Source: Paractinoplanes atraurantiacus (lineage in GTDB: Bacteria; Actinomycetota; Actinomycetes; Mycobacteriales; Micromonosporaceae). From it: a stretch of 64,000 nucleotides of DNA. The stretch is from contig NZ_OBDY01000001.1 in NCBI RefSeq assembly GCF_900215205.1, positions 616,786 to 680,785 on the forward strand, given 5' to 3'. Within the stretch, counting starts at the first letter, position 1. Each line of letters opens with the position of its first letter. The position numbers and the translations under genes were made by a program. Below are positions 1 to 8,646 of the stretch, in pieces. The notes under the pieces were generated by a model. The model did no database searches. It saw only the letters and a program-made list of their open reading frames with translations, and had not been told where the DNA came from.

Positions 1-1
1 G

Positions 2-271
2 CGGCTGTTCATCGCCGCCCAGCCGACCCGCGGCGTGGACGTCGGCTCGATCGAGTTCATCCACAAACAGATCATCCACGAGCGCGACAACGGCACCGCG
101 GTGCTGGTGGTCTCCAGCGAGCTCGACGAGGTGGTCGGCCTGGCCGACCGGATCGCGGTCATGTACCGCGGGCGGGTCCTCGCCATCGTCTCGCCGGACA
201 CCCCGCGTGAGGAGATCGGCCTGCTGATGGCCGGCATCACGGGCACCAACGACGAAGAGGACGGCCAGTGA
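2..271 (+). CDS. Nucleoside/sugar ABC transporter ATP-binding protein, C-terminal end (partial)
   Basis: Only the last 89 codons are present; the gene begins before the window. The visible part is the end of the second nucleotide-binding domain of a double-domain sugar/nucleoside importer ATPase: QPTRGVDVG is the D-loop region, followed by VVSSELDEV and an H-loop-equivalent region, then MYRGRV. Family members (YufO/RbsA/MglA type) hydrolyse ATP at the inner face of the membrane to drive uptake. The stop TGA overlaps the GTG start of the permease (GTGA), so the genes are translationally coupled. The following two permeases and the cytidine deaminase, thymidine phosphorylase and adenosine deaminase genes point to nucleosides as substrate; that is inference. 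Confidence 0.9.
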   Translation, partial: RLFIAAQPTRGVDVGSIEFIHKQIIHERDNGTAVLVVSSELDEVVGLADRIAVMYRGRVLAIVSPDTPREEIGLLMAGITGTNDEEDGQ

Positions 272-1530
272 CCACGGAAGTAGCACCTCCTGAGAAGAAG
301 GAGGAGGAACCGAAGCGGGAGACGTTCATCTCGCTCTTCCTGCAGAACCTCTGGTCGGCCAACACGGTCACGGTCACCTTCCTGTCGATCTTCCTGGCGC
401 TGGTCATCGGCGCCGTTCTGATCGTGATCTCCGACTCGCAGGTGCTCTCCTACTTCGAGTACTTCACCTCCCGGCCCAGCGACGCCCTCAACGCGAGCTG
501 GGACCTGATCAGCCAGGCCTACGCCGACCTGTTCAAGGGCGCGATCTTCGACCCGGCCGCGTTCCAGGCCTGGTTCGACGGCACCGGCACCTGGCAGGCC
601 GCGTTCGGGCCGATCTCCGAGACGCTGACGTACGCGGCGCCGCTGGTCTTCACCGGCCTGTCGGTCGCGATCGCCTTCCGCGGCGGCCTGTTCAACATCG
701 GCGGCCAGGGCCAGGCGGTCATCGGCTGCGTCACCGGCGGCGTGGTCGGCTTCGCGGTCGGCCTGCCGGTCGGCCTGCACCTGCTCGTGGCGCTGCTCGC
801 CGGCTTCCTCGGCGGCGCCCTCTGGGGCTTCCTGCCCGGCCTGCTCAAGGCCCGCACCGGCGCCCACGAGGTGATCACCACGATCATGCTCAACTACATC
901 GCCACGCTGTTCCTGAGCTGGCTGATCCTGCAGAACGGCGTCCGCGACCCCGATCGCACCGACGCGATCAGCAAGACCATCGAGTCGTCGGCCCAGCTGC
1001 CCGCCCTGCCCTCGCCGCTGCGGGTGCACCTGGGCATCGTGCTCGCGGTCGTGGCCACCGCGGTCGTGGCCTGGCTGCTCAACAAGTCGCCGTTCGGCTT
1101 CGAGCTGCGCGCGGTCGGCGTCAACCCGCCGGCCGCCAAGACCGCCGGCATGAGCGTCGCCAAGACGTACACCCTGCTCATGGTCATCGCCGGTGGTCTG
1201 GCCGGCCTCGGCGGCGCCGTCCAGGTGCTCGGCACCGCCGACAAGCTGACCGCCCAGGTGGCCGGCAACATCGGCTTCGACGGCCTGCTGGTCGCCCTGC
1301 TCGGCCGCAACAAGCCGTGGGGCACGCTGCTGGCCGCCATCCTGTACGGCGCCCTGCGCGCCGGCGGCAACCTGATGCAGGTCGACGCGGGCATCTCGCT
1401 CGAGCTGGTCACCGTGCTCCAGGCCCTGATCGTCATCTTCATCGCCGCGCCGGCCCTGGTGAAGGCGATCTTCCAGCTCCGCGCCGCCCGTTCCGCACGG
1501 CTCGGCACCACGATGGCGAAGGGCTGGTGA
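268..1530 (+). CDS. ABC transporter permease, nucleoside/simple sugar type
   Basis: 420 residues of the BPD_transp_2 (LivH/RbsC/YufP) family. After a charged, Lys/Glu-rich N-terminal tail there is a membrane segment near residues 35-55, an external stretch of about 70 residues, and then a dense run of hydrophobic helices from residue 120 to 405. The motif GGLFNIGGQGQ is typical of nucleoside permeases of the YufP/NupP type. It would form half of the membrane channel of the importer with the next gene. It overlaps the upstream ATPase by 4 bases and the downstream permease by 4 bases (GTGA at both junctions), so it is central to an operon whose substrate-binding lipoprotein must lie outside the window. 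Confidence 0.9.
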   Translation: MTTEVAPPEKKEEEPKRETFISLFLQNLWSANTVTVTFLSIFLALVIGAVLIVISDSQVLSYFEYFTSRPSDALNASWDLISQAYADLFKGAIFDPAAFQAWFDGTGTWQAAFGPISETLTYAAPLVFTGLSVAIAFRGGLFNIGGQGQAVIGCVTGGVVGFAVGLPVGLHLLVALLAGFLGGALWGFLPGLLKARTGAHEVITTIMLNYIATLFLSWLILQNGVRDPDRTDAISKTIESSAQLPALPSPLRVHLGIVLAVVATAVVAWLLNKSPFGFELRAVGVNPPAAKTAGMSVAKTYTLLMVIAGGLAGLGGAVQVLGTADKLTAQVAGNIGFDGLLVALLGRNKPWGTLLAAILYGALRAGGNLMQVDAGISLELVTVLQALIVIFIAAPALVKAIFQLRAARSARLGTTMAKGW

Positions 1531-2804
1531 GCCACATGTCGACCGCGACCGTGGAAGACCTGACCGAGATCACCGCCCCCGACCGCTTCTGGAACCGTCA
1601 GCGCCGCCTCGGCGCCGCCCTGGTCATCATCGGCCTGATCGCGGCGATCGTCTTCGGCTCGCTGGCCGAGTCGAAGACCGCCAAGTTCACCCTCAGCGAG
1701 GACGCCGAGGGCGCCGCGCTGTCGATCAACGGCCAGTTCGGCGCCATCCTGTTCGGCGTCGTGACCATCGCGGCCGGCGCCGCCCTGCTGGCCGGCGTGG
1801 CCAAACGCTGGCAGACGTGGCTGCTCGGCCTGGGCATCGTCACGTTCGTCCTGTCGTTCCTGTGCTGGCAGGTCGCCGGCAAGTTCCTGCCCCTGGTCGA
1901 CACGGTCAGCGGCTCGCTCGAGCTGGCCCTGCCGCTGATCCTGGGCGCGCTGGCCGGTGTGCTCTGCGAGCGCTCCGGCGTGGTCAACGTGGCCATCGAG
2001 GGCCAGTTCCTGATGGGCGCGTTCGGCGCGGCCCTGGTCGGCACCCTGGCCACCAGCGTCTGGGCCGGCCTGATCAGCGCCATCGTGGGCGGCGTCATCA
2101 TCGCCGCCATGCTGGCCTGGCTGGCCATCCGCTTCCTGGTCGACCAGGTCGTCGTCGGCATCGTGCTCAACCTGTTCGCGCTCGGCGTCACCGGCTTCCT
2201 CTACGAGCGGCTGATGCAGCCCGATGCGCTGAAGTACAACTCGCCGCCGCGCCTGCCCGAGTGGAAGATCCCCGGCCTGGCCGACATCCCGGTGATCGGC
2301 CCGGTGCTGTTCGACACCAACCTGCTGGTCTGGATCGCCCTGATCCTGGTCTTCGTCATCCACTTCGGGCTCAAGCGGACCCGCTGGGGCCTGCGCACCC
2401 GGGCGGTCGGCGAGCACCCGACGGCGGCCGACACCGTCGGCATCCGGGTCCGTGGCCTGCGCTACATGAACGTCCTGCTGGGCGGCGTGGTGGCCGGCAT
2501 CGGCGGCGCGTACTTCACGCTGGTCTCGACCAGTGCCTTCAACAAGAACATGACGGCGGGCGCGGGCTTCATCGCGCTGGCCGCCCTGATCTTCGGCCGC
2601 TGGACGCCGTTCGGCGCCCTCGGCGCGGCCCTGTTCTTCGGCTTCGCCCAGAAACTGGCGAACTACCTGAGCGCGGTCGGCAGCCCGGTACCGAACCAGT
2701 TCCTCAACATGCTCCCGTACATCGCCACCATCATCGCCGTGGCCGGCCTGGTCGGCCGCGTCCGGGCCCCGGCCGCCGACGGCGTCCCCTACGTGAAGAG
2801 CTAA
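1527..2804 (+). CDS. ABC transporter permease, nucleoside/simple sugar type (second)
   Basis: 425 residues, second permease of the importer (YufQ/NupQ type). It has two N-terminal hydrophobic segments split by a short external loop, then the core with SGVVNVAIEGQFLMGAF, the counterpart of the GQGQ motif of its partner. I chose the GTG at 1527 because it repeats the GTGA overlap seen at the previous junction; an ATG nine bases later (1536) is the alternative. Reading could extend upstream in frame but that would overlap the preceding permease by 200 bases and is unlikely. It is the last gene of the transporter operon; a palindrome starts 12 bases after the stop. Confidence 0.88.
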   Translation: MSHMSTATVEDLTEITAPDRFWNRQRRLGAALVIIGLIAAIVFGSLAESKTAKFTLSEDAEGAALSINGQFGAILFGVVTIAAGAALLAGVAKRWQTWLLGLGIVTFVLSFLCWQVAGKFLPLVDTVSGSLELALPLILGALAGVLCERSGVVNVAIEGQFLMGAFGAALVGTLATSVWAGLISAIVGGVIIAAMLAWLAIRFLVDQVVVGIVLNLFALGVTGFLYERLMQPDALKYNSPPRLPEWKIPGLADIPVIGPVLFDTNLLVWIALILVFVIHFGLKRTRWGLRTRAVGEHPTAADTVGIRVRGLRYMNVLLGGVVAGIGGAYFTLVSTSAFNKNMTAGAGFIALAALIFGRWTPFGALGAALFFGFAQKLANYLSAVGSPVPNQFLNMLPYIATIIAVAGLVGRVRAPAADGVPYVKS

Positions 2805-2815
2805 AAATGATGAAC

Positions 2816-2855
2816 GACCGGCATACCTTCAAACCACTTTGAAAGTATGCCGGTC
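2816..2855. promoter_or_regulatory. 18-bp inverted repeat covering the start codon of the next gene
   Basis: Arms 2816-2833 and 2838-2855 pair at 17 of 18 positions around a 4-base loop (ccac). There is no T-tract, so it is a poor intrinsic terminator. The ATG at 2847 lies inside the right arm. It could be an operator bound by the Phd-like product (autoregulation is usual for such antitoxins) or an mRNA hairpin that hides the start. Confidence 0.6.
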
Positions 2856-3314
2856 TCCGAGGCTCCGTTCTCCGAGCTGATCAACAAACCCAAGGCGACC
2901 CTTCAGCCGCTCACCGGCTCGCGCGCCCACGCGATCCGGTTGCGGCGCCGCGACGACGTCGATCTCGTCGTCACCACAGCCGACCGTTACGAGCAGGACC
3001 ACGCGGTCGTCTCCGCCGCGCTTCGCCTGTTCCGCACGATCGTGCTCAACGGCCAAGCCGACGCGGTGCTCGATCTGCTGCCCGAGGTCTTCCCATGGTC
3101 GCGGTTCCTCCCCGCGGGTGACAGGCACACCTTCCTGATCGAGTTCGTCGATACGCTGCGCGCCGTGGAGGACCTCGACACCTTTGCGCCGGTCACCCAG
3201 CTCCTCACCGAATGGCGGCACACCGCCGAGGCGTATGCCGATCCGACCGTGCTCGCCGTCCTGACCCGGGGGACCGGCGACTTCGGTCCGGCACCGAAAC
3301 TGCCGGCCGCGTAA
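2847..3314 (+). CDS. Phd/YefM-like antitoxin domain protein (prevent-host-death type)
   Basis: 155 residues. The first ~55 residues fit the Phd/YefM fold: PFSELINKPKA followed by a strand pair with LRRRDDVDLVV and TADRY, the pattern seen in actinobacterial prevent-host-death proteins. The remaining ~100 residues are helical and more like an added regulatory or toxin-neutralising part. There is no good ribosome binding site; GAAAG lies only one base before the ATG, and the start sits in the arm of an 18-bp palindrome. No toxin gene is recognisable next to it, so either the partner is elsewhere or this is an orphan regulator. Function is inferred from a short motif match and is uncertain. Confidence 0.6.
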   Translation: MPVSEAPFSELINKPKATLQPLTGSRAHAIRLRRRDDVDLVVTTADRYEQDHAVVSAALRLFRTIVLNGQADAVLDLLPEVFPWSRFLPAGDRHTFLIEFVDTLRAVEDLDTFAPVTQLLTEWRHTAEAYADPTVLAVLTRGTGDFGPAPKLPAA

Positions 3315-3677
3315 CCCCGAAGCAGGGCGAACGCGTAGTGCCGCTACCGAGACCGGGCGAGTGCGCCTGATCTTCGGCACCTGCGAGGCGGGGAAAGGTC
3401 GGACCGGCCTCTGCGCCCAGGCGCCGGCGAATGCCCTGGAGATGTTGCGAGCCCCACTCCCTCTCCGCCGACCGGCCGCCATCATCAGCTCAAGGGGCCT
3501 CTGTCGACGTCCGTCCATCGCGGTGTAGTCCTGCCGTAAAGGCGGTACGAGGTGATGGTGGGCGGCCCTGGCTGGTTTTGCACCCGCGGGCAAGAAGGTC
3601 TATCTGATGTACGCGGGGACGCGGCATCCCCAAGGTGAGCGAGTGGCGGAGCTGGGGCGTCAGGCACAATCAGCAGC
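3315..3677. other. Gene-free stretch between antitoxin-like gene and cdd
   Basis: 363 bases with no convincing gene. A 55-codon frame opens at GTG 3361 and closes at 3528 but shows no recognisable motif, no ribosome binding site and mixed codon use. A degraded toxin partner of the Phd-like gene could once have been here; I see no similarity that proves it. A CACAAT hexamer ends seven bases before the cdd ATG and may be its -10 element. Confidence 0.4.
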
Positions 3678-4403
3678 ATGGAGATCGACTGGGTTGGGCT
3701 GCGTGCCGCCGCTACCGAGGCCATGCGGCACGCCTATGCGCCCTACTCCGACTTTCCGGTCGGGGCGGCGGCGCTCGTGGACGACGGCCGGGTGGTTGTC
3801 GGGTGCAACGTGGAGAACGCGTCGTACGGCGTGGGGCTGTGCGCCGAGTGCGGTCTGGTCAGCCAGCTGCACGCGAGCGGCGGGGGACGCCTGGTGGCGT
3901 TCTCGTGCGTGGACGCGACCGGCAACCCGCTGATGCCGTGCGGGCGCTGCCGTCAGCTGCTGTGGGAGCACGGCGGGCCGGAACTGCTCGTCGAGTGGCA
4001 CACCGGGCCGATCCGGATGACCGAGCTGCTGCCGCACGCGTTCGGCCCCGAGGACCTGGAGCGGGTCAACGGCGCCATGAGCGGCCCCGAGGTCCCGGCC
4101 GAGCTGGCCAAGTGGCGCGGCCGCGGCACCGTCTTCGTGCACCCTGACCTGTCCGGCGGCGCCACGGTCTGGACCGCGTACTGGGAGCGCTCGGGTGGCT
4201 CGTCGGCCGAGAGCGACGCCGACAAGGGCGTCCTCGAGGAGGGCCCGAACTTCGCCACCACCGCCGAGGCGGTCGGCTGGGGTCAGGCGCGTACTCCCCG
4301 GATCGTCGTGGTGGACGCCGAGGGCGGGCTGGCCTGGGCCGGCGAGGGCGAGGCGCCGGAGGGCATTCCCTCCAAGTGGACCGGAGGTTCCATCGATGAG
4401 TGA
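3678..4403 (+). CDS. cdd: Cytidine deaminase with C-terminal extension
   Basis: Deaminates cytidine and deoxycytidine to uridine and deoxyuridine, using a zinc-bound water. The N-terminal ~130 residues are a complete homotetrameric-type deaminase: substrate loop around F26 and N44-E46, C55-A-E57 (zinc ligand and proton shuttle), P87-C88-G-R-C91 (two more zinc ligands). Residues ~132-241 are an unexpected second part of about 110 residues, with WRGRGTVFVHPDL and an acidic tail; bacterial Cdd proteins usually stop near residue 130. I do not recognise that part. The gene overlaps deoA by 8 bases, so the two products act in sequence: deoxycytidine to deoxyuridine, then to uracil and deoxyribose 1-phosphate. 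Confidence 0.92.
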   Translation: MEIDWVGLRAAATEAMRHAYAPYSDFPVGAAALVDDGRVVVGCNVENASYGVGLCAECGLVSQLHASGGGRLVAFSCVDATGNPLMPCGRCRQLLWEHGGPELLVEWHTGPIRMTELLPHAFGPEDLERVNGAMSGPEVPAELAKWRGRGTVFVHPDLSGGATVWTAYWERSGGSSAESDADKGVLEEGPNFATTAEAVGWGQARTPRIVVVDAEGGLAWAGEGEAPEGIPSKWTGGSIDE

Positions 4404-5673
4404 GTTCGCCGCCGTCGACGTCATCCGGGCCAAGCGGGACGGGCACGCGCTGAGCGACGCCCAGATCGACTGGGTCGTGGACGCGTACACCAAAGGTGTT
4501 GTCGCCGACGAGCAGATGTCGGCGCTGGCCATGGCGATCCTGCTGCGCGGGATGACGCCGGCCGAGATCGCCCGCTGGACCGCCGCGATGATCGCGAGCG
4601 GGGAGCGGCTGGATCTGTCCTCGGTGACCCGGCCGACCGCCGACAAGCACTCCACCGGCGGCGTCGGCGACAAGATCACGCTGCCGTTGACCCCGCTGGT
4701 CGCGGCGTGCGGCGTGGCCGTGCCGCAGCTGTCCGGGCGCGGTCTCGGGCACACCGGCGGCACGCTGGACAAGCTCGAGTCGATCTCGGGCTGGCGGGCG
4801 AAGCTGAGCAACGACGAGTTCAAGTCGCAGTTGCAGGAGATCGGCGCGGTCATCTGCGCGGCCGGCGAGGGGCTGGCCCCGGCCGACCGCAAGCTGTACG
4901 CGCTGCGCGACGTCACCGGCACGGTCGAGGCGATTCCGCTGATCGCCAGCTCGATCATGAGCAAGAAGATCGCCGAGGGGACCGGCGCGCTGGTGCTGGA
5001 CGTCAAGGTCGGCTCCGGCGCCTTCATGAAGGACCTGACGACCGCCCGCGAGCTCGCGAGCACCATGGTGCGGCTGGGCCGCGACAGCGGCGTGAACACG
5101 GTCGCCCTGCTCACCGACATGAGCACTCCGCTCGGGCTGGCCGTCGGCAACGCGAACGAGGTGGCCGAGTCGGTCGAGGTGCTGGCCGGCGGTGGGCCGG
5201 CCGACGTGGTCGAGCTGACCTTGGCCCTGGCCCGGGAGATGCTGGCCGCGGCGGGGGTCGACGCCGACCCGGAGAAGGTGCTCGCGTCGGGCCGGGCCAT
5301 GGACACGTGGCGGGCGATGATCAGCGCTCAGGGCGGCGATCCGGACGCCACGCTGCCGACCGCCCGGGAGACCGAGGTGCTGCGGGCGACCTCCGACGGC
5401 GTGGTGAGCGGCGTCGACGCGTACGGCATCGGCATCTCGGCCTGGCGCCTCGGCGCCGGCCGGGCCCGCAAGGAGGATCCGGTCAGCTTCGGCGCCGGCA
5501 TCCAACTCAAGGTCAAGCCCGGCGATTTCGTACGTACGGGTGACGTGCTCCTGGAGCTTCGCGCGGACGATCCGTCGCGCATCCCGGCCGCCCGGGACGA
5601 GGCCGCGGCGGCGGTGACGATCGGACCGGAGCGCCCCACCCCTGTCAAGCTGGTGCTCGACCGCATAGCCTGA
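4396..5673 (+). CDS. deoA: Thymidine phosphorylase
   Basis: Pyrimidine nucleoside phosphorylase of 425 residues: thymidine or deoxyuridine plus phosphate gives the base and deoxyribose 1-phosphate. The family signature S-G-R-G-L-x2-T-G-G-T-x-D-K-x-E lies around residues 112-127, with the phosphate-binding KHSTGGVGD (near residue 80) and MSKKIAEG (near 190). The ATG at 4396 is chosen because GGAGG sits eight bases upstream and because it gives the normal family length; it overlaps the end of cdd by 8 bases. The C-terminal ~80 residues form the usual barrel-sandwich domain. Operon with cdd, inside the nucleoside-uptake locus. Confidence 0.95.
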   Translation: MSEFAAVDVIRAKRDGHALSDAQIDWVVDAYTKGVVADEQMSALAMAILLRGMTPAEIARWTAAMIASGERLDLSSVTRPTADKHSTGGVGDKITLPLTPLVAACGVAVPQLSGRGLGHTGGTLDKLESISGWRAKLSNDEFKSQLQEIGAVICAAGEGLAPADRKLYALRDVTGTVEAIPLIASSIMSKKIAEGTGALVLDVKVGSGAFMKDLTTARELASTMVRLGRDSGVNTVALLTDMSTPLGLAVGNANEVAESVEVLAGGGPADVVELTLALAREMLAAAGVDADPEKVLASGRAMDTWRAMISAQGGDPDATLPTARETEVLRATSDGVVSGVDAYGIGISAWRLGAGRARKEDPVSFGAGIQLKVKPGDFVRTGDVLLELRADDPSRIPAARDEAAAAVTIGPERPTPVKLVLDRIA

Positions 5674-5679
5674 CGCACC

Positions 5680-6360
5680 ATGACGAAGGCCGCACCCGAC
5701 CCGCACGCCGTTCGCGAGGCCAGCCTCGACGAGCTGCGGCGGCTCGGCCTGCCGCTGCCCCCGGCCGGCTTCCCCCTGGTCTGGGAGGCGGGCGACGCCA
5801 TCGAGCTGCGGCCGACGGCCGAGATCGAGGCTCGGACGGCGGTGCTGCACGTGGTGGTGGCCCGCTGTTTCGGCATGCCGACCGAGGCCGCCATGAGCTG
5901 GCTGCTCGGCTCGCACCTGGTCGATTTCGTCACCCCGCCCGAGTGGCAGTTCGTGATCGGCGCCAAGGGCGACCACCGCTCGTTCGTACTCCATCACGAC
6001 GCGGTGTTCGCCCTGGCCTGGCTGCTCGGCCTGGCCCGTCATCTCGACCCGACGGCGCCGCCGGAGGGCCGGTTCATGTCGCAGATGCCCGATCTGCCGG
6101 CTGGTGAGAGTTTCAACAGCTGGCGGTCGCGGTCGCTGATGTCACCGCGCGACCCGATCGAGGCGGCCGTCCTGCTCGATCTCTACTACTGCCTCGACTG
6201 GGCGTTCCAGGAGTGCGAGCAGACCGGCCTGCCGGTGCCCGGGGAGATCGACGCCAACGCGATCGGGCAGCGGCGCTGGGCGCTGGAGTGGGCCGTGGTG
6301 TTCCACGGGCCCTATCACGACAAGCCGGCCGAGTGGGAAGAGGTCGACCTCTCGGTGTAG
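5680..6360 (+). CDS. DUF4272 domain-containing protein
   Basis: 226 residues matching the DUF4272 family by overall pattern: an N-terminal helix with REASLDELRRLGLP, a central RTAVLHVVVARC, then EAAVLLDLYYCLDW and a C-terminal RRWALEWAV. The biochemical role of this family is unknown. It begins six bases after deoA and could be co-transcribed, although a TAGCCT hexamer at the end of deoA would also allow its own leaderless transcript. Its last 46 bases overlap, tail to tail, with the RlmA-like gene on the other strand. Confidence 0.75.
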   Translation: MTKAAPDPHAVREASLDELRRLGLPLPPAGFPLVWEAGDAIELRPTAEIEARTAVLHVVVARCFGMPTEAAMSWLLGSHLVDFVTPPEWQFVIGAKGDHRSFVLHHDAVFALAWLLGLARHLDPTAPPEGRFMSQMPDLPAGESFNSWRSRSLMSPRDPIEAAVLLDLYYCLDWAFQECEQTGLPVPGEIDANAIGQRRWALEWAVVFHGPYHDKPAEWEEVDLSV

Positions 6361-7133
6361 GTGGTGATCTCCACCGCCGCCGTGACGGTGACCTCGCCGG
6401 TGGGCAGGGCCTCCGGCGGGACGTGGCGGGCGGCGGGGGTCATTCCGATGAGCGTACGGGCCTCGGCCGCGCTCAGGCGCAGCGTCCGGCGCTCCGTCGC
6501 CGTGGTCCGGGCGGTGAAATGCTCACCGAGCGCGTCACTGACCCGTTCGGCCTTGTCCGGGTCGACCCGGATCAGTCCCCGCATCAGCTCGGCCAGATGA
6601 TCGGCGGCCGGGGTGACCACGACCAGCACCCCGCCCGGGCGCAGGATCCGGCGGTACTCGGCGCCGTTGCGGGGGGCGAAGACGTTCAGGATCATCGCGG
6701 CGGCGCCGTCGGCGATCGGCAGCGGGCGCCAGAGGTCGGCCAGCACGGCCGCGGCGCGCGGATGGGCCCTGGCCGCCCGTCGCAGGGCCGGCTTGGAGAC
6801 GTCCAGGCCGAGACCGGTGGCCTCCGGCGCCTTCTCCAGCGCTCGCGCGAGGTAGAAGCCCGTGCCCGTGCCGGCGTCGACGGTCAGGCCGTCCGCCCCG
6901 GCCAGGGCGTCCGCTATGAAGTCGTAGTGACCCGCGGCCAGGAAGGCCTCCCGGTCGGCCACCATCTCGGCGGTGTCGCCGACATGCGGCATGCGCCCGG
7001 CGGTCAGATCGGCGTACCCCTGCTTGGCCATGTCGAAGCTGTGCCCGAGGGGGCAGAGCAGCCGTCTGCCGTCGCGCCGGAGGCCCTGGCGGCAAACCGG
7101 GCACCGCAGGTACGGCAATGCGCCGTCGATCAT
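6315..7133 (-). CDS. RlmA-type 23S rRNA (guanine-N1) methyltransferase
   Basis: 272 residues. An N-terminal zinc finger (C11, C14, C27, H31) is followed by the SAM-binding Rossmann motif VDAGTGTGFY near residue 86 and a C-terminal substrate domain. This architecture is that of RlmA(I)/RlmA(II), which methylate N1 of G745 or G748 in domain II of 23S rRNA; the actinomycete TlrB subgroup gives tylosin resistance. Which base is modified here cannot be told from sequence. GGAGA precedes the ATG by four bases. Its start is only 26 bases from the divergent adenosine deaminase start, and its 3' end overlaps the DUF4272 gene by 46 bases. Confidence 0.85.
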   Translation of the reverse strand: MIDGALPYLRCPVCRQGLRRDGRRLLCPLGHSFDMAKQGYADLTAGRMPHVGDTAEMVADREAFLAAGHYDFIADALAGADGLTVDAGTGTGFYLARALEKAPEATGLGLDVSKPALRRAARAHPRAAAVLADLWRPLPIADGAAAMILNVFAPRNGAEYRRILRPGGVLVVVTPAADHLAELMRGLIRVDPDKAERVSDALGEHFTARTTATERRTLRLSAAEARTLIGMTPAARHVPPEALPTGEVTVTAAVEITTYTERSTSSHSAGLS

Positions 7134-7147
7134 TCGTCTCCTGCCTC

Positions 7148-7153
7148 TAGGCT
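7148..7153 (+). promoter_or_regulatory. -10 element TAGGCT, six bases before the add start (leaderless)
   Basis: TAGGCT followed by six bases and ATG 7160. The 16-base string CTAGGCTCGGCTGATG is identical to that before birA. With no Shine-Dalgarno sequence present, this predicts transcription starting at or next to the start codon. Confidence 0.6.
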
Positions 7154-7159
7154 CGGCTG

Positions 7160-8245
7160 ATGGCCGCCATCGCTTACTCCGACATCATTCCGGCGCCCAA
7201 GGCGCTGCTGCACGACCACCTCGACGGCGGTCTGCGCCCCTCGACCATCGTCGAGCTGGCCGAGGCGGTGGGCCACGAGCTGCCGGCGACCGATCCGGCC
7301 GCGCTGGCCGACTGGTTCGTGGCGGCCGCCGACTCGGGCTCGCTGGAACGCTACCTGGAGACGTTCGCCCACACGGTCGCGGTGATGCAGACCGAGGAGG
7401 GCCTTTTCCGGGTCGCCAAGGAGTGTGCGCTCGACCTGGCGGCCGACGGGGTGGTGTACGCCGAGGTGCGCTACGCCCCCGAACAGCACCTGGAGCGTGG
7501 CCTCACGCTCGACCAGGTGGTCGACGCGGTGAACGCCGGCTTCACCGAGGGCATGGCCGGTGCCGCCGCGCTGGGCACCCCGATCCGGGTCGGTGTGCTG
7601 CTGACCGCGATGCGCCACGCCGCCCGCTCCCAGGAGATCGCCGAGCTGTCGGTGCGGTACCGCGACAGCGGCGTGGTCGGCTTCGACATCGCCGGCGCCG
7701 AGGCCGGTTTCCCGCCCACCCGTCACCTGGACGCGTTCGAATACCTCCAGCGTGAGAACTTCCATTTCACCATCCACGCCGGCGAGGCCTTCGGCCTTCC
7801 GTCGATCTGGCAGGCCATCCAGTGGTGCGGCGCCGACCGTCTCGGTCACGGTGTGCGCCTGGTCGATGACATCACGGGTACGCCGGAGGGCGGCGAGACG
7901 GTTCTCGGGCGGCTGGCCGCCTACGTTCGCGACAAGCGGATCCCGCTCGAGCTGTGCCCGTCGTCCAACGTGCAGACCGGCGCGGCCGCGTCGATCGCCG
8001 AGCACCCGATCGGCCTGCTGCACGATCTGCGGTTCCGGGTCACCGTCAACACCGACAACCGGTTGATGAGCGGTACGTCGATGTCGCGCGAGATGGCGCT
8101 GCTCTCGGAGGCGTTCGGCTGGGGCTGGGCCGAGCTCCAGTGGCTGACGATCAACGCGATGAAGTCGGCCTTCATCCCGTACGACGAGCGGCTGGCGATC
8201 ATCAATGACGTGATCAAGCCCGGTTACGCCAAGTTGATCAGCTGA
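7160..8245 (+). CDS. add: Adenosine deaminase
   Basis: 361 residues, adenosine/AMP deaminase superfamily; converts adenosine and deoxyadenosine to inosine and deoxyinosine with a single metal ion. Visible residues: the metal-binding HxH (H18-D-H20) in [10 protein letters not shown], a glycine-rich [11 protein letters not shown] strand, HAGEAFG near residue 206 (third metal His and the catalytic Glu), SSNVQTG, and the conserved TDN in [12 protein letters not shown] near residue 298. It lacks a ribosome binding site and has TAGGCT six bases before the ATG, so its mRNA is probably leaderless. Functionally it belongs with the neighbouring nucleoside importer, cdd and deoA. Confidence 0.95.
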   Translation: MAAIAYSDIIPAPKALLHDHLDGGLRPSTIVELAEAVGHELPATDPAALADWFVAAADSGSLERYLETFAHTVAVMQTEEGLFRVAKECALDLAADGVVYAEVRYAPEQHLERGLTLDQVVDAVNAGFTEGMAGAAALGTPIRVGVLLTAMRHAARSQEIAELSVRYRDSGVVGFDIAGAEAGFPPTRHLDAFEYLQRENFHFTIHAGEAFGLPSIWQAIQWCGADRLGHGVRLVDDITGTPEGGETVLGRLAAYVRDKRIPLELCPSSNVQTGAAASIAEHPIGLLHDLRFRVTVNTDNRLMSGTSMSREMALLSEAFGWGWAELQWLTINAMKSAFIPYDERLAIINDVIKPGYAKLIS

Positions 8246-8646
8246 CTCCGTTCGGCAAGCGGCACTGGCGGTTCGGTGGTGACACTCATCCGTTCGGTCA
8301 GAATGGTCCCTACAAACACTGCAAAATCGGGCATCTCACCTTGCCGATCGGTGCGGACCGCGCCATCGTTCCTCCTGCCGCGATCCACTACGATCGGGCG
8401 CGTTCGGCGAGCGACACCCCCGCGTCTCGTCGATCGACACGAGTGACACTGAGGAACGCACCCCTATACAGCCAGTGATACAGCCCGGTTCCAGCGCGCA
8501 GACATCGCGTCACACAACCGGTCCGTGTTCAATGGCCCTTTCTCTTTGACACTCGTCGTGATGGAATCTCGGGGGCCCGACGCGGCAGTCGGCCGTGTGC
8601 GGCCCCGGCGAGCCGAATGCCGGGCCCGAATCAGGAGGACGGTGAC
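8246..8646. other. Intergenic leader of the conservon operon
   Basis: 401 bases without a gene. A consensus -35 hexamer TTGACA occurs at 8546-8551 but I find no matching -10 at normal spacing. AGGAGG at 8633-8638 is the ribosome binding site for the GTG at 8647. The long upstream region suggests transcriptional control of the conservon. Confidence 0.5.

Noticed and set aside
1317..1526. N-terminal extension of the second permease to 1317
   Set aside because: It would overlap the first permease by 200 bases and adds an Arg/Pro-rich out-of-frame read; GTG 1527 gives the normal overlap and length.
3361..3528. 55-codon frame as a toxin partner of the Phd-like gene
   Set aside because: Too short, no start signal and no toxin-family motif; kept only as a possibility in the intergenic entry.
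4066..6042. 658-codon minus-strand frame over deoA
   Set aside because: Shadow of thymidine phosphorylase; no recognisable motif or ribosome binding site.
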